Positions 22,647 through 33,000 of a DNA stretch of 35,345 nucleotides are shown here, piece after piece (position 1 is the first letter of the stretch; every line of letters starts with the position of its first letter). Both the position numbers and the translations under genes were made by a program. The notes under the pieces were generated by a model. The model did no database searches. It saw nothing but the letters and a program-made list of their open reading frames with translations, and had not been told where the DNA came from. The stretch lies in the NCBI GenBank assembly GCA_037176905.1, contig JBBBWG010027557.1:14598-49942 (forward strand), written 5' to 3'. This DNA is from Azolla pinnata (lineage: Eukaryota; Streptophyta; Polypodiopsida; Salviniales; Salviniaceae).

Positions 22647-23017
22647 CATGATGATCATGATGGTGATGGTGTGGTGAGGGTGGTGGTGATGGTGATGATG
22701 GTGGTGACGGTGATGATGGTGTGATGGTGATGATGGTGTGATGGTGATGGTGCTGGTGGTGATGGTGATGATGCTGGTGATGGTGGTGGTGATGATGGTG
22801 ATGGTGATGGTGGTGATGGTGGTGGTGATGGTGGTGATGGTGGTGATGGTGGTGACGGTGATGGTGGTGATGGTGGTGATGGTGGTGGTGATGGTGATGA
22901 TCGTGATGGTGGTGATGGTGGTGGTGGTGGTGGTGATGGTGGTGATGGTGGTGGTGATGGTGGTGATGGTGGTGACGGTGATGGTGGTGATGGATGGTGA
23001 TGATGGTGGTGATGGTG
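22647..23017. repeat. GGT/GAT array, about 370 bp
   Basis: This tract is made almost only of gat, ggt and gac triplets, with the longer word gatggtggtgatggtggtga repeating. All frames on one or both strands are open, giving long poly-His, poly-Thr/Ile, Pro/Ser and Val/Met ORFs; these are artefacts of the repeat. Confidence 0.95.
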
Positions 23018-23038
23018 ATCCCCGCAGAAGCGGGGGAT
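23018..23038. repeat. GC-rich hairpin at the edge of the array
   Basis: atccccgc, loop agaa, then gcgggggat; eight pairs with one bulged G. It sits exactly where the GGT/GAT array ends. Confidence 0.6.
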
Positions 23039-23596
23039 GGCATGGCATGGCATAGTGGGTTCATTAATGCGACGGACCACCACCATGATCAGCATCATCT
23101 TCATGGCATGGTGATCATGGCGATTGATCATGAATGGGTGGATGGATGGATGGCCGTTACTCGCCATAACTGGCGATGATGACGATGGTGGCGGTGGTGG
23201 CGGTATGGGGGATGCGATGGCCCTACATCCAAAAGACACATGCGTACATGCATGGCTGCTCCGCTGCGCATATGTATGTATGCCTGTCGGCATGCATGGA
23301 TGTATGCATGCGCAGGCATGGTATGCAATGCGGGGGTAGCACACATACATACATACATACACACATACGTAACACGGTCATTTATTTATTTATCTCTCTC
23401 TCTTTTTTTCCCCCGCTTCATGATAATAATAGTTTTAGAAGCGAAAACGTAACACGAGCGCCTTCCCCTCCTTCCCTCCTTCCTTCTCTCTGTTTTCTGT
23501 TGCTTCTTTTCTCTGAGCTCTTCTTCTCTTCTCCATCGACGACAACTGTAGAGCAGACGCCGAAGGAAAAACAGAGAAGGCCAAAAGACGAGAACG
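23039..23596. other. Upstream region of the receptor kinase
   Basis: No gene was seen. The segment holds catggcatgg and gcatg-rich words at 23038-23330, a (CATA)n run at about 23343-23367, and a pyrimidine-rich tract at about 23395-23535. The promoter and part of the leader of the kinase gene are probably here. Confidence 0.45.
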
Positions 23597-23855
23597 ACGA
23601 GGAAGAGGAATAGGAAGAGGAAGAGGAAGAGGAAGCAGCAACAGGAGAAGAAGAAGAAGAATCAGCAGCGGCAGAAGAAGAAGAAGCAGCAGCAGCAGTA
23701 GAAGAAGAAGCAGCAGCAGCAGCAGAAGAAGAAGAAGCAGCAGCTGCAGAAGAAGAAGAAGAAGCAGCAGCAGCAGCTGCTGTAGAAGAAGAAGAAGAAG
23801 AAGAAGAAGAAGAAGAAGCAGCAGCAACAGCAGCTGCAGAAGAAGAAAGAAGGAA
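23597..23855 (+). repeat. GAA/GCA repeat tract in the presumed leader of the receptor kinase
   Basis: Alternating blocks of gaa and gca triplets run up to 45 bases before the kinase start codon. One plus-strand frame is open from 23612 past the kinase ATG and would read alternating Glu and Ala blocks. It has no ATG, so the tract is most simply 5' UTR. The opposite strand gives a long poly-Leu ORF, which is an artefact. Confidence 0.85.
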
Positions 23856-23899
23856 AGAAAGAAAATCGTCGCCTTCCGCCCGGGAACCGATTCACAGCG

Positions 23900-26696
23900 A
23901 TGCGGCACCGCCTCCGTGAACGGCAGCGGCAGCGGGAGGAGGAGGAGGAGGAGGAGGAGGTCGCCAGCGTTGGCTATGGCGGGCGCCGTTTCTTCGTCCT
24001 AGCCCTCCTGCTGGCGATGGCGCTGCAGCTCTCGCAGCTGCCCGGCTGGGCCGCCGCAGACCTGGCGTCGGAGACGGAGGCGCTGCTGAAGTTCTACGGG
24101 AGCTTGCAGGCGGGGAGGGCGAAGGAAAGACTGACGGGGTGGGGAAGCAGCAGCAATGGGAGCAGTCCCTGCGGGTGGGCGGGCGTTAGGTGCAGAAGAA
24201 GCAGCGGCGATGGCGATGGCGATGGCGATGGCGGAGCTTCGGTGGTGTCGGTGGCGTTGCCCGGGAGGGGGCTCTCAGGAGTCATCCCTGCGGGAAGCTT
24301 CGCGAAGCTGCCATCGCTGCAGATCCTGAGCCTGAGGTCGAACCGCCTGTCGGGCCCCATCCCCAGCGACATCCTCCATAGCTGCCCGAACCTCCGGAAG
24401 CTCGTCCTCAACCGCAACTTCTTCCATGGCCGCTTCCCCCTTGCATCCTCCACCATCGCCGCCACTGCTTCTTCTCCTGCTTCTTCTGCTTCTGCTTCTT
24501 CTCCTCTGCTCGCCGTCCTCGACCTCTCCTTCAACCTCCTCGACGGGCCCCTCCCCCCCTCCACCTTCTCCGCCCTTCCCCGCCTCAAATCCCTGCTCCT
24601 GCAGAACAACTCCTTCTCCGGCCCCATTCCTCCCCCGCCCTCCTCCTCCCTCTCCCTGGCGCAGCTCAACGTCTCCTTCAACCGCCTCTCCGGCCCCATC
24701 CCGCCGCCCCTCGCCGCCGCCTTCCCGGCTTCTTCCTTCGCCGGCAACCTCCGGCTCTGCGGCCCGCCGCTGCAAGGCGCGGATGCGCACTGCAACTCCA
24801 CCTCGGACGTCGTCCCATCCACCCCGTCGTCGGCGTACCCGTCGTCCTCCAGCGAAGCCTCCGCAAGCAACCAGCAGCAGCAGCAGCAGCAGCGACGGGG
24901 GGATAGTGGAGGCAGTCGCCGCCGCCGTCTGAGCAAGCTGGCGATAGCGCTCTTAGCTTCCGGGGCGGCCGCTACGGCGCTGCTGTGCTGCGCGACGGCT
25001 GCGTACCTGATGTGGGCAGGCCGGGATGAAGATGATCAGCAGCAGAAGCAGAAGCAGAAGCAGAAGCAGAAGCAGGAGAAGGCGCAGCAGCAGAAGAAAG
25101 GAAAGTGGAAGGGGAAGCCGGAGAAGAGGAGGAAGAAGAAGGGAGGGGGTGATGAGGAGGAGGAGGAGGAGGATGGGGAGGGCGAGGAGAACAGCAGCAG
25201 CTACTACTACGGCTACAGCTCGGCACAGGAGGCAGCGGCGGCGGCGGGAGCGGAGCAGCAGAACAAGCTGGTGTTCTTGGGCGGCGGCGGCGGCGGCGGC
25301 GGGGAGGGAGAGGAGGAGGAGGGGATGAGGTTCGATCTGGAGGATCTGCTGAGGGCGTCGGCGGAGGTGCTGGGGAAGGGGACGTTCGGGACGTCGTACA
25401 AGGCGGTGCTGGAGGAAGGGCCGACGGTGGTGGTGAAGAGGCTGAAGGAGGCGGCGGTGGGGCGGCGGGAGTTCGAGCAGCACATGGACGAGATGGCCAT
25501 GGCGGGCGGCGGAGGTGGGAGGAGCAGCAGCAACAAGAAGAAGGCGGCGGCGGAGTCGGAGTCGGAGTCGGAAGGGGCGGCGATGGAGCAGAAGCAGCAG
25601 CACAAGAATCTGGTGCCAATGCGGGCCTACTATTACTCCAAGGAGGAGAAGCTGCTGGTGCACGACTACCTGCCGCTGGGCAGCCTGGCGATGGCAATCC
25701 ACGGTACAGAACTAGCACCTCCTCTGCTATTCCATCGCGGCCGCCTGCATATGTAGGCTTCAGACAGAGTTGGCTGGGGCCCAAGAGGAGGTCGGTCGGT
25801 CGGTCGAAGAAGAAGGCTGCTGCTGATGGGTGTGTCGTGTGCAATCTATATCTATGTGTGCAGGAAGGAAGGCGAGGGGGGAGGCGGCGCTGGAGTGGGA
25901 GGCGAGGCTGAGGGCGGCGGCGGGGGCGGCGGCGGGGCTGGAGCACATCCACGCGCAGGGGCCGCGGAGCGTGCACGGGGACGTGAAGCCGTCCAACGTG
26001 CTGCTGCACGAGGAGCACGGCGCCTGCGTCTCGGACTACGGCCTGGCGCCGCTCTTCTTCTTCGGAGGCGGCGGCGCGGCGGCGGCGGCGGCGGCGCGGA
26101 TGCCGGCGGGCTACCGCGCACCGGAGCTCTCTCTGGGCGGCGCTTGCCGCTGGAAGCTGTCGCAGAAGGCCGATGTGTACGCCTTCGGCGTCACGCTCCT
26201 GGAGATGCTGACCGGCCGCCCCGTTGACTTTCCCAAATGGGCTTCTTCTTCCGCCCCTGCCTCTCACCCTCCTCCTCCTCCTCGTCCTGCCCCCGTTGAC
26301 CTCGACCTCCCCACATGGGTCCGCTCCGTCGTCCGCGAGGAGTGGACCTCCGAGGTCTTCGACCGCGACCTCCTCGTCGCCGCCGCCGCCGGCATCGAGG
26401 AGGAGATGGTCCACCTCCTCCAGATCGCCCTCGCCTGCTCCGCCCCTGCCCCCGATCAACGGCCCACCATGTCCGAGGCCCTGCGCATGATCCTCGACGT
26501 GCGCCCCGGATCGTCCGCCGCCGCCGCCGCCCGCTCGGCGGCCGCCACCGCCTCCACCACCACGTCTTCCTCCTCGCCCGACCCTGCCGCCCCCCAATTT
26601 AGGGTTAGGGTTTCTCCTCCTCCGGCTCCTGAGCCTGCAGAGCTCCAGCGCCATAGCCCCCATTCCACGCTACCACCACCACCACCACTCCCCTAG
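23900..26696 (+). CDS. LRR receptor-like kinase, class III type
   Basis: This is a plasma-membrane receptor with a short LRR ectodomain and a cytoplasmic kinase-like domain. Exons are 23900-25703 and 25864-26696 (phase 1), 878 aa; the single intron lies inside the kinase domain, as in this class. A hydrophobic signal peptide ([20 protein letters not shown]) follows a charged N-terminus of about 30 residues. Then come the cap motif [10 protein letters not shown], about five LRRs ([32 protein letters not shown]), [12 protein letters not shown], eight Gln, and a transmembrane helix at about 346-372. About 100 juxtamembrane residues are low complexity (QKQK, E and G runs). The kinase has [51 protein letters not shown] and [18 protein letters not shown]. 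Many class III kinases have HGN at the catalytic loop; this one keeps Asp, and has DYG in place of DFG. About 30 extra residues lie between the alphaC region and [13 protein letters not shown]. Coding sequence is very GC-rich. Close relatives include pollen receptor-like and RKL1-type kinases; the ligand is unknown. Confidence 0.93.
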
Positions 26697-27711
26697 CTTG
26701 CTTACGTTCACATTGCAGATCTGCCCTTCTTCTCCTCCTCCTCCAACGTTTTTATATATTGTTCAGCTATTTATGAGTGCCGTTTTTCTTGACGAGGCCA
26801 TTCTTCCCCTCCCCCATTCTTTTGTTTTTGCCCTGCCCTGCCTCTCTCTTCTTCTTCTTCTTCTTCATCATCATCTTCTTCCTCTTCCTCTTCTTCTTCT
26901 TCCTTTTCTTCTTCACTTGTACCACCATCTCCCCCTGCTCCTGCAGCTGCACCCTCAATGTGCAGCTGCCGCTCCCCCCGAGCTCGCTTTTGCTCTCTTA
27001 TCTGAGCACCATCACCACCGCACCCATCCGCTTGCTTGGCCTCTTCAATCGACTGACGGATCTTATGTATGTCTGGCCTGCCGCCTGCATTTTTGGCAGA
27101 CGCTCTGCTGCTGCTGCTCCTCCTCCATCGATTCATTCATTCACTTCCCCCTGGCCTGCTGCCTGCTCCGTGCCTGCTCAGCAAAATCAAGCCAAGCCCG
27201 CGCTCTCTCGGCCACTGTTATGAACCGACCAGACCAATCCATCAATCAATCTACACTGTATGATTGCCATGGAGAGAGAAGAGAACCTTCTTGTTGTTGT
27301 CGAAGAAAGCAAAATGGTGGGGAAGTGAAATCTGCGTTGCTTTTGCCCCCTCTTGTGTTACACAAGAAGCGAGAGAGGGCTTTTTTTATTGCTTTGAAAG
27401 CCAGCCATGACTGACTGACAGGCAGACAGGGTTTTTTGGTCTCCAAATCTCTCCTCTTTGTGCCTTTTTCTTTTTTTTTCCCCCCTCCCCCCTATTGACA
27501 TTGGGTCAAAACCCTAGAAGAAAAATGTGGTTCTTGAGTACTCCACGGTCAGCAGTTTTCATGAATGAATCAATCTATGCTTTTGCCACCGCTGTGGAAA
27601 TTTGTTTGGTAAACACTACAAGATCGACGAGGGGCTTCCAATCCAATTTTGGCATCGAACTGTGGAATGGTTTGAGCAACTTCTTTTCTTGCATTCAGAA
27701 GCATCACAACG
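26697..27711. other. 3' flank of the receptor kinase; no firm gene
   Basis: The start is probably kinase 3' UTR. A CTT/CCT-rich tract lies at about 26845-26920. Overlapping ORFs on both strands reach 238 codons but are low complexity, with no recognised domain. A minus-strand ORF (27136-26771) has an ordinary-looking part, RPDIHKIRQSIEEAKQADG, before a Glu/Asp run, but no homologue is recalled. Confidence 0.4.
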
Positions 27712-27897
27712 CATATTTTGTGACATCTTTCTTTCACGCCCTCCTGTTGAATAAAACTTGTCGTTCATGACGATGCAAAAGAGGTTTCTTTCGTTGTTGA
27801 GCTTCATATTTTGTGACTTCTTTCTTTCACGCTCTCCTGTTGAATGAAACTTGTCGTTCATGACGTTGTAAAAGAGGTTTCTTTCGTTGTTGAGCTT
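27712..27897. repeat. Tandem duplication of a 93-bp unit
   Basis: Copies at 27712-27804 and 27805-27897 differ at only a handful of bases. Shared words include catattttgtgac, ctttctttcacgc, tcgttcatgacg and aaagaggtttctttcgttgt. Because 93 is a multiple of three, a minus-strand ORF (27909-27616) carries the unit as two 31-residue repeats with KLNNERNLF and VMNDKF. Confidence 0.93.
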
Positions 27898-29455
27898 GAT
27901 AGGCATCAATCGCAGATGTTAGTAGTAAAACCAGTTGGAATAGTTGGAAATTCGCCGAGCTTATCAGAAGTAGTAGATCAAGTCTTACTTAGTACATCTA
28001 CTGATCAGCAATCAAAAGAGAGTTGAAAGGCACTAAGGAGTATCTATCTATATCCTCCTTTCGGCAGCTAATTTCCGTATAAAACACTTATCTATCGGTA
28101 TTTGCATCGGAGCTGCATCTTTCTTTACATTTTACTCAACAGATATTGCGCCTAAATTTGAGTAGGATGGAAGAGATGTTCCGACTCGAGGGCATCGAAG
28201 CAAGAAGCTGTTTTGAATCAAGGGCAAAGGAGGGTATCATCATCATCATCATCATCATCATCTCCCAGATGTCCCCACTTCGTCTTAAGACAGACAGCGA
28301 GCAGTTCCACCTAACAGCTCACAAGTGTCTCGTGAAAAACCTTTAATCCATTTGATCGTTGCCATCTCGCCCGACTGACTGCTACAACAACAGCCCATGT
28401 GAGCGCAATGTTGATCGGAGCCAGAACCGAACATGCTTTCCGATTGCACTAGAACAGGCGCGACGGAACCATGCCTCTCTTCCTGGGATCAGTTCCCAAC
28501 CTGCTTCTCTTGTCGGGATGGAGCACACAGATCTGCTGTATCATTACATGTGCTGCTATCGTCGACCTCGCGCTGAACCTTATTGACGATCCATTTCGAC
28601 GTCGTCACTGCTCGGTATCATGAGCGATTTAATCTTCCTTTGGATGGACTCCAAAGGAGTCATGATCGATGTCTATGGTTAATCACACCGTAGTTCCTGT
28701 CGTTTGAAAGTGGCTGTTTCTGCTTCCGTTCGCGAGTTTAGGGGGGATTTCGGGTTCGGGCGTTTTAACTGTGCCATGATTAGATTCGATCGCGGTATCG
28801 CAACGCTTGCTTGTTTGGATTACAGTTCTGCTGGCTCCGGCTGTTCAGGGATTGACTTGGTTATACAGTTAAGATCCGACAGTTATGGTCCAGTTGGTTC
28901 CTTAATCCTCAACGTCTCTACTGCAGACTCGAACACATCGAGCTTAAAATCCGGGTTACATTAAGCGGCGCTTTGATGAGCATGCTCGAGATAACCAAAA
29001 GGTGATTAAGGGAGTAATCGATCAAGGCTTTTCTGCCAATTTCATCACCAGTGATGTAATTAAGGGTCGAGATCCGTTTCGCATCATTAGTGATGCTCCG
29101 GATCTGGATTAGTAACGCTAATCACCTCTTTAATCTCTCCTAATCACCGCCCCTAATTTGGGGGGAATTGGAAGCAAATAAAAGGCCGTAAAAGCAAAAA
29201 AAAAAAAAGAAGAAGAAAGAGCAGCCAAAAAGAAAAAAAGAGGAAAACAAAAAAACTGAACGTGATCCGCGTTTAATTAAAAACCGAAGAAAAAAGCGCA
29301 AAAATGCGAGAAAACAAAAGGCCAAAAAAAAAGGGGGAAAAAAGAAAGGGGAAATAAAAGTAAGAAAATTGTGCGAAAAATCGGAAAAAAGCATTTTCGT
29401 ATTTATTTATTTATTTTCCTGAAAAACCTTCTGATGATCGCCATAGCCAGAGCTC
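27898..29455. other. Intergenic; simple repeats only
   Basis: An (ATC)9 run lies at 28236-28262 and an A-rich, purine-biased tract at about 29196-29360. ORFs are under 90 codons and unrecognised. The words gtgattaa and ctaatcac recur on both strands around 29000-29150 without clear structure. Confidence 0.5.
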
Positions 29456-29629
29456 CGTCTTCTTCTTCGTCTTCTTCTTCTTCTTCTTCTTCTTCTTCGT
29501 CTTCGTCACCGTCGCCTTCTGCTTCTCCTTTCTCCATCTCCTGCTCCTTCTTCTCCTTCGTCGTCGTCGTCTTCTGCTTCTCCTTCTCCTTCTGCTTCCT
29601 CTTCTTCTTCTTCTTCTTCTTCTTCTTTT
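29456..29629. repeat. TTC/GTC microsatellite upstream of the DYDW-family gene
   Basis: Long ttc runs with interspersed gtc, tgc and ctc triplets. It ends about 385 bases before the start codon of the gene at 30014 and may belong to its promoter or leader. Confidence 0.85.
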
Positions 29630-29896
29630 AACGTCATCGCCGACCTTCGCTTGGCCTTTTCCGTCCCACCACGTTCCCTTGTTCCCTCTCATCGCCCTCG
29701 CCATCGCCGTGTTTTTGCTCTTCCCTCTCTGCTTCTTTGCTCCCCGTTAGCCTTCCCCGGCACTGGTCTCCCCCTGGAGCTCGCTGCTTTTTTAGTCCGT
29801 GGAACCAACAGTGCGTGAGCAAATCTCCTCCTTTGTCTCCCGCTAGGTTTAGAGGTCGACGCTGCTGGATTTCGCCTGAGACGCGCTGCAGTGTGG

Positions 29897-29905
29897 AAAC
29901 CCTAG
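29897..29905 (+). promoter_or_regulatory. Telo-box-like word upstream of the DYDW-family gene
   Basis: aaaccctag lies about 110 bases before the ATG. Such words are common in plant leaders and proximal promoters. The transcription start is not known. Confidence 0.35.
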
Positions 29906-30013
29906 CCTCTGGTGGTGAGAGCGCGCTCTGATTTGGGGGCCTGTGGAGCTGTGTCAATCTACAGGAGGAGAGGATCCGGAAGCTTCCGACTTTCTACCCA
30001 AGCTTTCCCAGCT

Positions 30014-33000
30014 ATGGCGTCTTCATCCGCTGCAGCAGAAAGCAGCAGCAATGGCGGAGATGACCTCCTCACAGGGGATCTAGGCAAAAATGACTATGAC
30101 TGGTATGACGAAGAAAACGGAGCATCTTCCTAGATCCTATCGCTCTGTTGGTTCTCTTCATCTTCGGCTTCCTCTTTCCTTCGTCTTCTTCTTTGCGTTT
30201 CTTCATCCTGTGTCGTCTTCTTTCTGCAGGCTTCTGACACCACCGGGATCTCCGCCTGCCTCAAGCTACCATTACAATTCTTCAGAGAATGGGGAGAGCT
30301 TCTTAGCGGATCCCACAGCTTTGCCGAACCTTGTCCGATCTCTCGCTGCTATCAAGACCTCTCGAGTAAGTCCTTAACATATGCGTAGGTATGTACATGT
30401 ATACGTTCCTGAGATCGGAGACAGAGAAATGCGGGAAAATCTCTGAGCTCGTTCGTGTTCGATTCACTGCCATACTTCCATAGCCACGGAGGTTAAATGT
30501 TTGACGTATACTTCCATACTTCATTCCCATCACCATAGCCACGGAGGTATCTCTTTTCGTCTCAGAAGATGCTAATTCACTGCAAAGTTCGTACAAATGC
30601 TTTTGTTCTTTCCGTTGACGGAAATTCCGTCTGTCTATCTGTGCGTGTCTCTCCTGTAAACTCTTTACTGTAAATCATGGCTCGGAATAAGCAAATTGTG
30701 CGCGTTTCTGTTTGTTCATTTATCTTAACTTAAATCTGTTCATTCACGCACCATAGCCAAACTTGTGCCCCATTGAATGGTCTACTTTGAAATTACTCGC
30801 AAGAATGGCGCTGTGCTTTCTCACAGAGGCTCTTTCCCCTCCTGGAAAACAGTTTAAGCTCTAGTGTGGAGGTCTCAATAGCCAAATTTGTGTTTTGCAA
30901 ACCTGTTAAACCACTCCATGGATGCGCTATTTGTGTTTCACTTTCAGAAACATGCGAATGTTTTCCAGTGTTTTTCAGAAAAATGCTTATTTTTTTCTCT
31001 GGCAGACGCAGGCAGCGAGCTCGAAACCAGACCTCATCACCACCAAGGTCAAGGATTCCTCATTATTTTCACAGAGAAATAACAATGGATGGAACACAGC
31101 TGCGAGATCTACTACTAGCAATGGGCCGTTGTTTTCTACAATCAACAGCAAGAAGCTTTCCTCTTCGGCTGCCTCGGCATCAGCATCAATGCCAGGATCG
31201 AGACCGTTGTCTCGCTCATCGACCCCAACGAAAAGAAACCCGAATGCAGGTATGCTACCATCTCGCCCCACAACCCCCACAAGTAGATCTAATCAGAGGC
31301 AGCCGTCTACAACAACACTCACATCGTCGTCGTCGTCATCATCGAGGCCTACAACGCCCACAATGCGAAGCAGAACGTTGGAGTCATCGGTAGCAAGAAC
31401 TAGTGGAAGCAACCATATTGGTGCTAGCAGCAGCAGCATTCACAGCAGCGCAGGAACTGGGAATTCTAGCACAACAAACGCATCGTTGAGCCGGGCATCG
31501 ACGCCATCGAAGCGTCCATCTCCGCAGCCGGCATCGCAGATGATGATGCGCTCCTCCTCGGTGAACAAAGCTCGGCCATTGCCATCGCGCAGCGTGCCCT
31601 CGTCCCGAAGCACCTCGCCCAATGGCAAGGCGCCAGCTCAGCACTCGGGCGCCACCTGGCAGCAGCTCTCGGCGCTCCCGGGTTTCGCTGCGGAGCCTCC
31701 ACCCAACCTTCGGACAAGCACCACCGCCACACGCCCCTCCTCCAACTTGAGGGGCTCCTATTCCTCGCCGATGGAGAGCCACCCAAATCCTGCTTCCTCC
31801 TCTACTGCGAGCCGATCCGACGGCCATGATCTCCTGATCAACCCACGCCGTGCATCCGATGGCCACGATCTCCTCATCGCGCCTCACCGTGCGCCTGAAG
31901 GCGTTGATCTCATCGGCCATCAGCCACCCAATGGCCACGATATTCTACCCCGCCGTGCCTCAGATGGCCCCAATCTCGCATCCCGACGAGGTTTCGCCAG
32001 CCCTGCTCGAACTCGATCCGGTACTACCGGCGCCGTCGTCCCTCCAGGTCCCACTCTAGACAGGTCCAACTCTACTGGTGCTTCTTTGCTCATCAGCAGA
32101 GGCAGTGGCGGCAAGGCCGACAGGAGCCCGAATGCTGCTGCGAAATCGATCGAAAAGATGATACAGTCGAGGAGACCCGTCGCTTCGACTTCGTCATTCC
32201 ATTATTCCGAGACTATGCCGCGTGGCACGTTGATGTCCCAGATGAAGGTGTCTGCTGGTGGAGGAAAGCCGGCGTCTCCGACGGCGAGTAGTAGCAGCAG
32301 CAGCCGAGATGTTGCTGGATTATTACGGACTTCACCGAGGAAACCTGTCGATTTTAGTTGGAACAAGGTCAGCTGCTGTGTTTAATTGTAGTTACTGTAC
32401 TAATCTTGGTCATTTCGTGGTATCAACGAGGAATTGCGATAGACTATACTTGCCGTAATTTCTACATAGCTGAAAATTGTCCTCTTCCTGGACATTTAAA
32501 TTTTCAAATCTGACATAACCCCCGTGCTTAGACATAGATGTGCGATCCCTTACCTGCTGAAACTCAGTTTTCCAACCCTATTTGGGAACATACAGAAGAA
32601 AGTAGGTCCAAAATTTCCCCATTCTGTAAGTTAAAGTGGGTTCCAAAATCCATAAGCTTTGGCTTACCAACATACATTGTGTGAAAGTAGGTTCTTACCA
32701 ATTAAGAGTCCTTATCATGTAGCTCTGACCGTTTTCATTATTTGACTTTTTCCATACCGATTGAGCATCCTAATCATTGGTGTATGTTTTCAATGTGGCA
32801 GGAAAGTAAGTTGCATTCTGTTTTGCCTACATCAGCCCTTTATGGTGGGCGAAGAACTCAAGAGATGCCGTCACAACATAATAACGCATTGTCCAGTGCT
32901 CATGATGCTAGTCTCGGGCAACATGGCATCATCAACAGCAGCACAGCCCATGATCTAGAGCTAGCTAGCGATTTGGGTGAGGAATTTATGGCGGGCGAAT

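Noticed and set aside
22450..23064. Poly-His, Pro/Ser and Thr/Ile ORFs of up to 235 codons on the minus strand
   Set aside because: They are products of the GGT/GAT repeat, with no non-repeat domain.
23435..23908. Poly-Leu ORF opposite the receptor kinase leader
   Set aside because: It is the antisense of the GAA/GCA tract and has no domain.
24094..26663. Long antisense ORFs across the receptor kinase, up to 563 codons
   Set aside because: They are shadows of a GC-rich gene; the sense strand has a full domain architecture.
26771..27136. Minus-strand 121-codon ORF with an acidic tail
   Set aside because: No recognised domain; half is a CTT-repeat product, and it overlaps the likely kinase 3' UTR.
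29371..29631. Ser/Phe-rich ORF upstream of the DYDW-family gene
   Set aside because: It is made by the TTC microsatellite and has no conserved segment.
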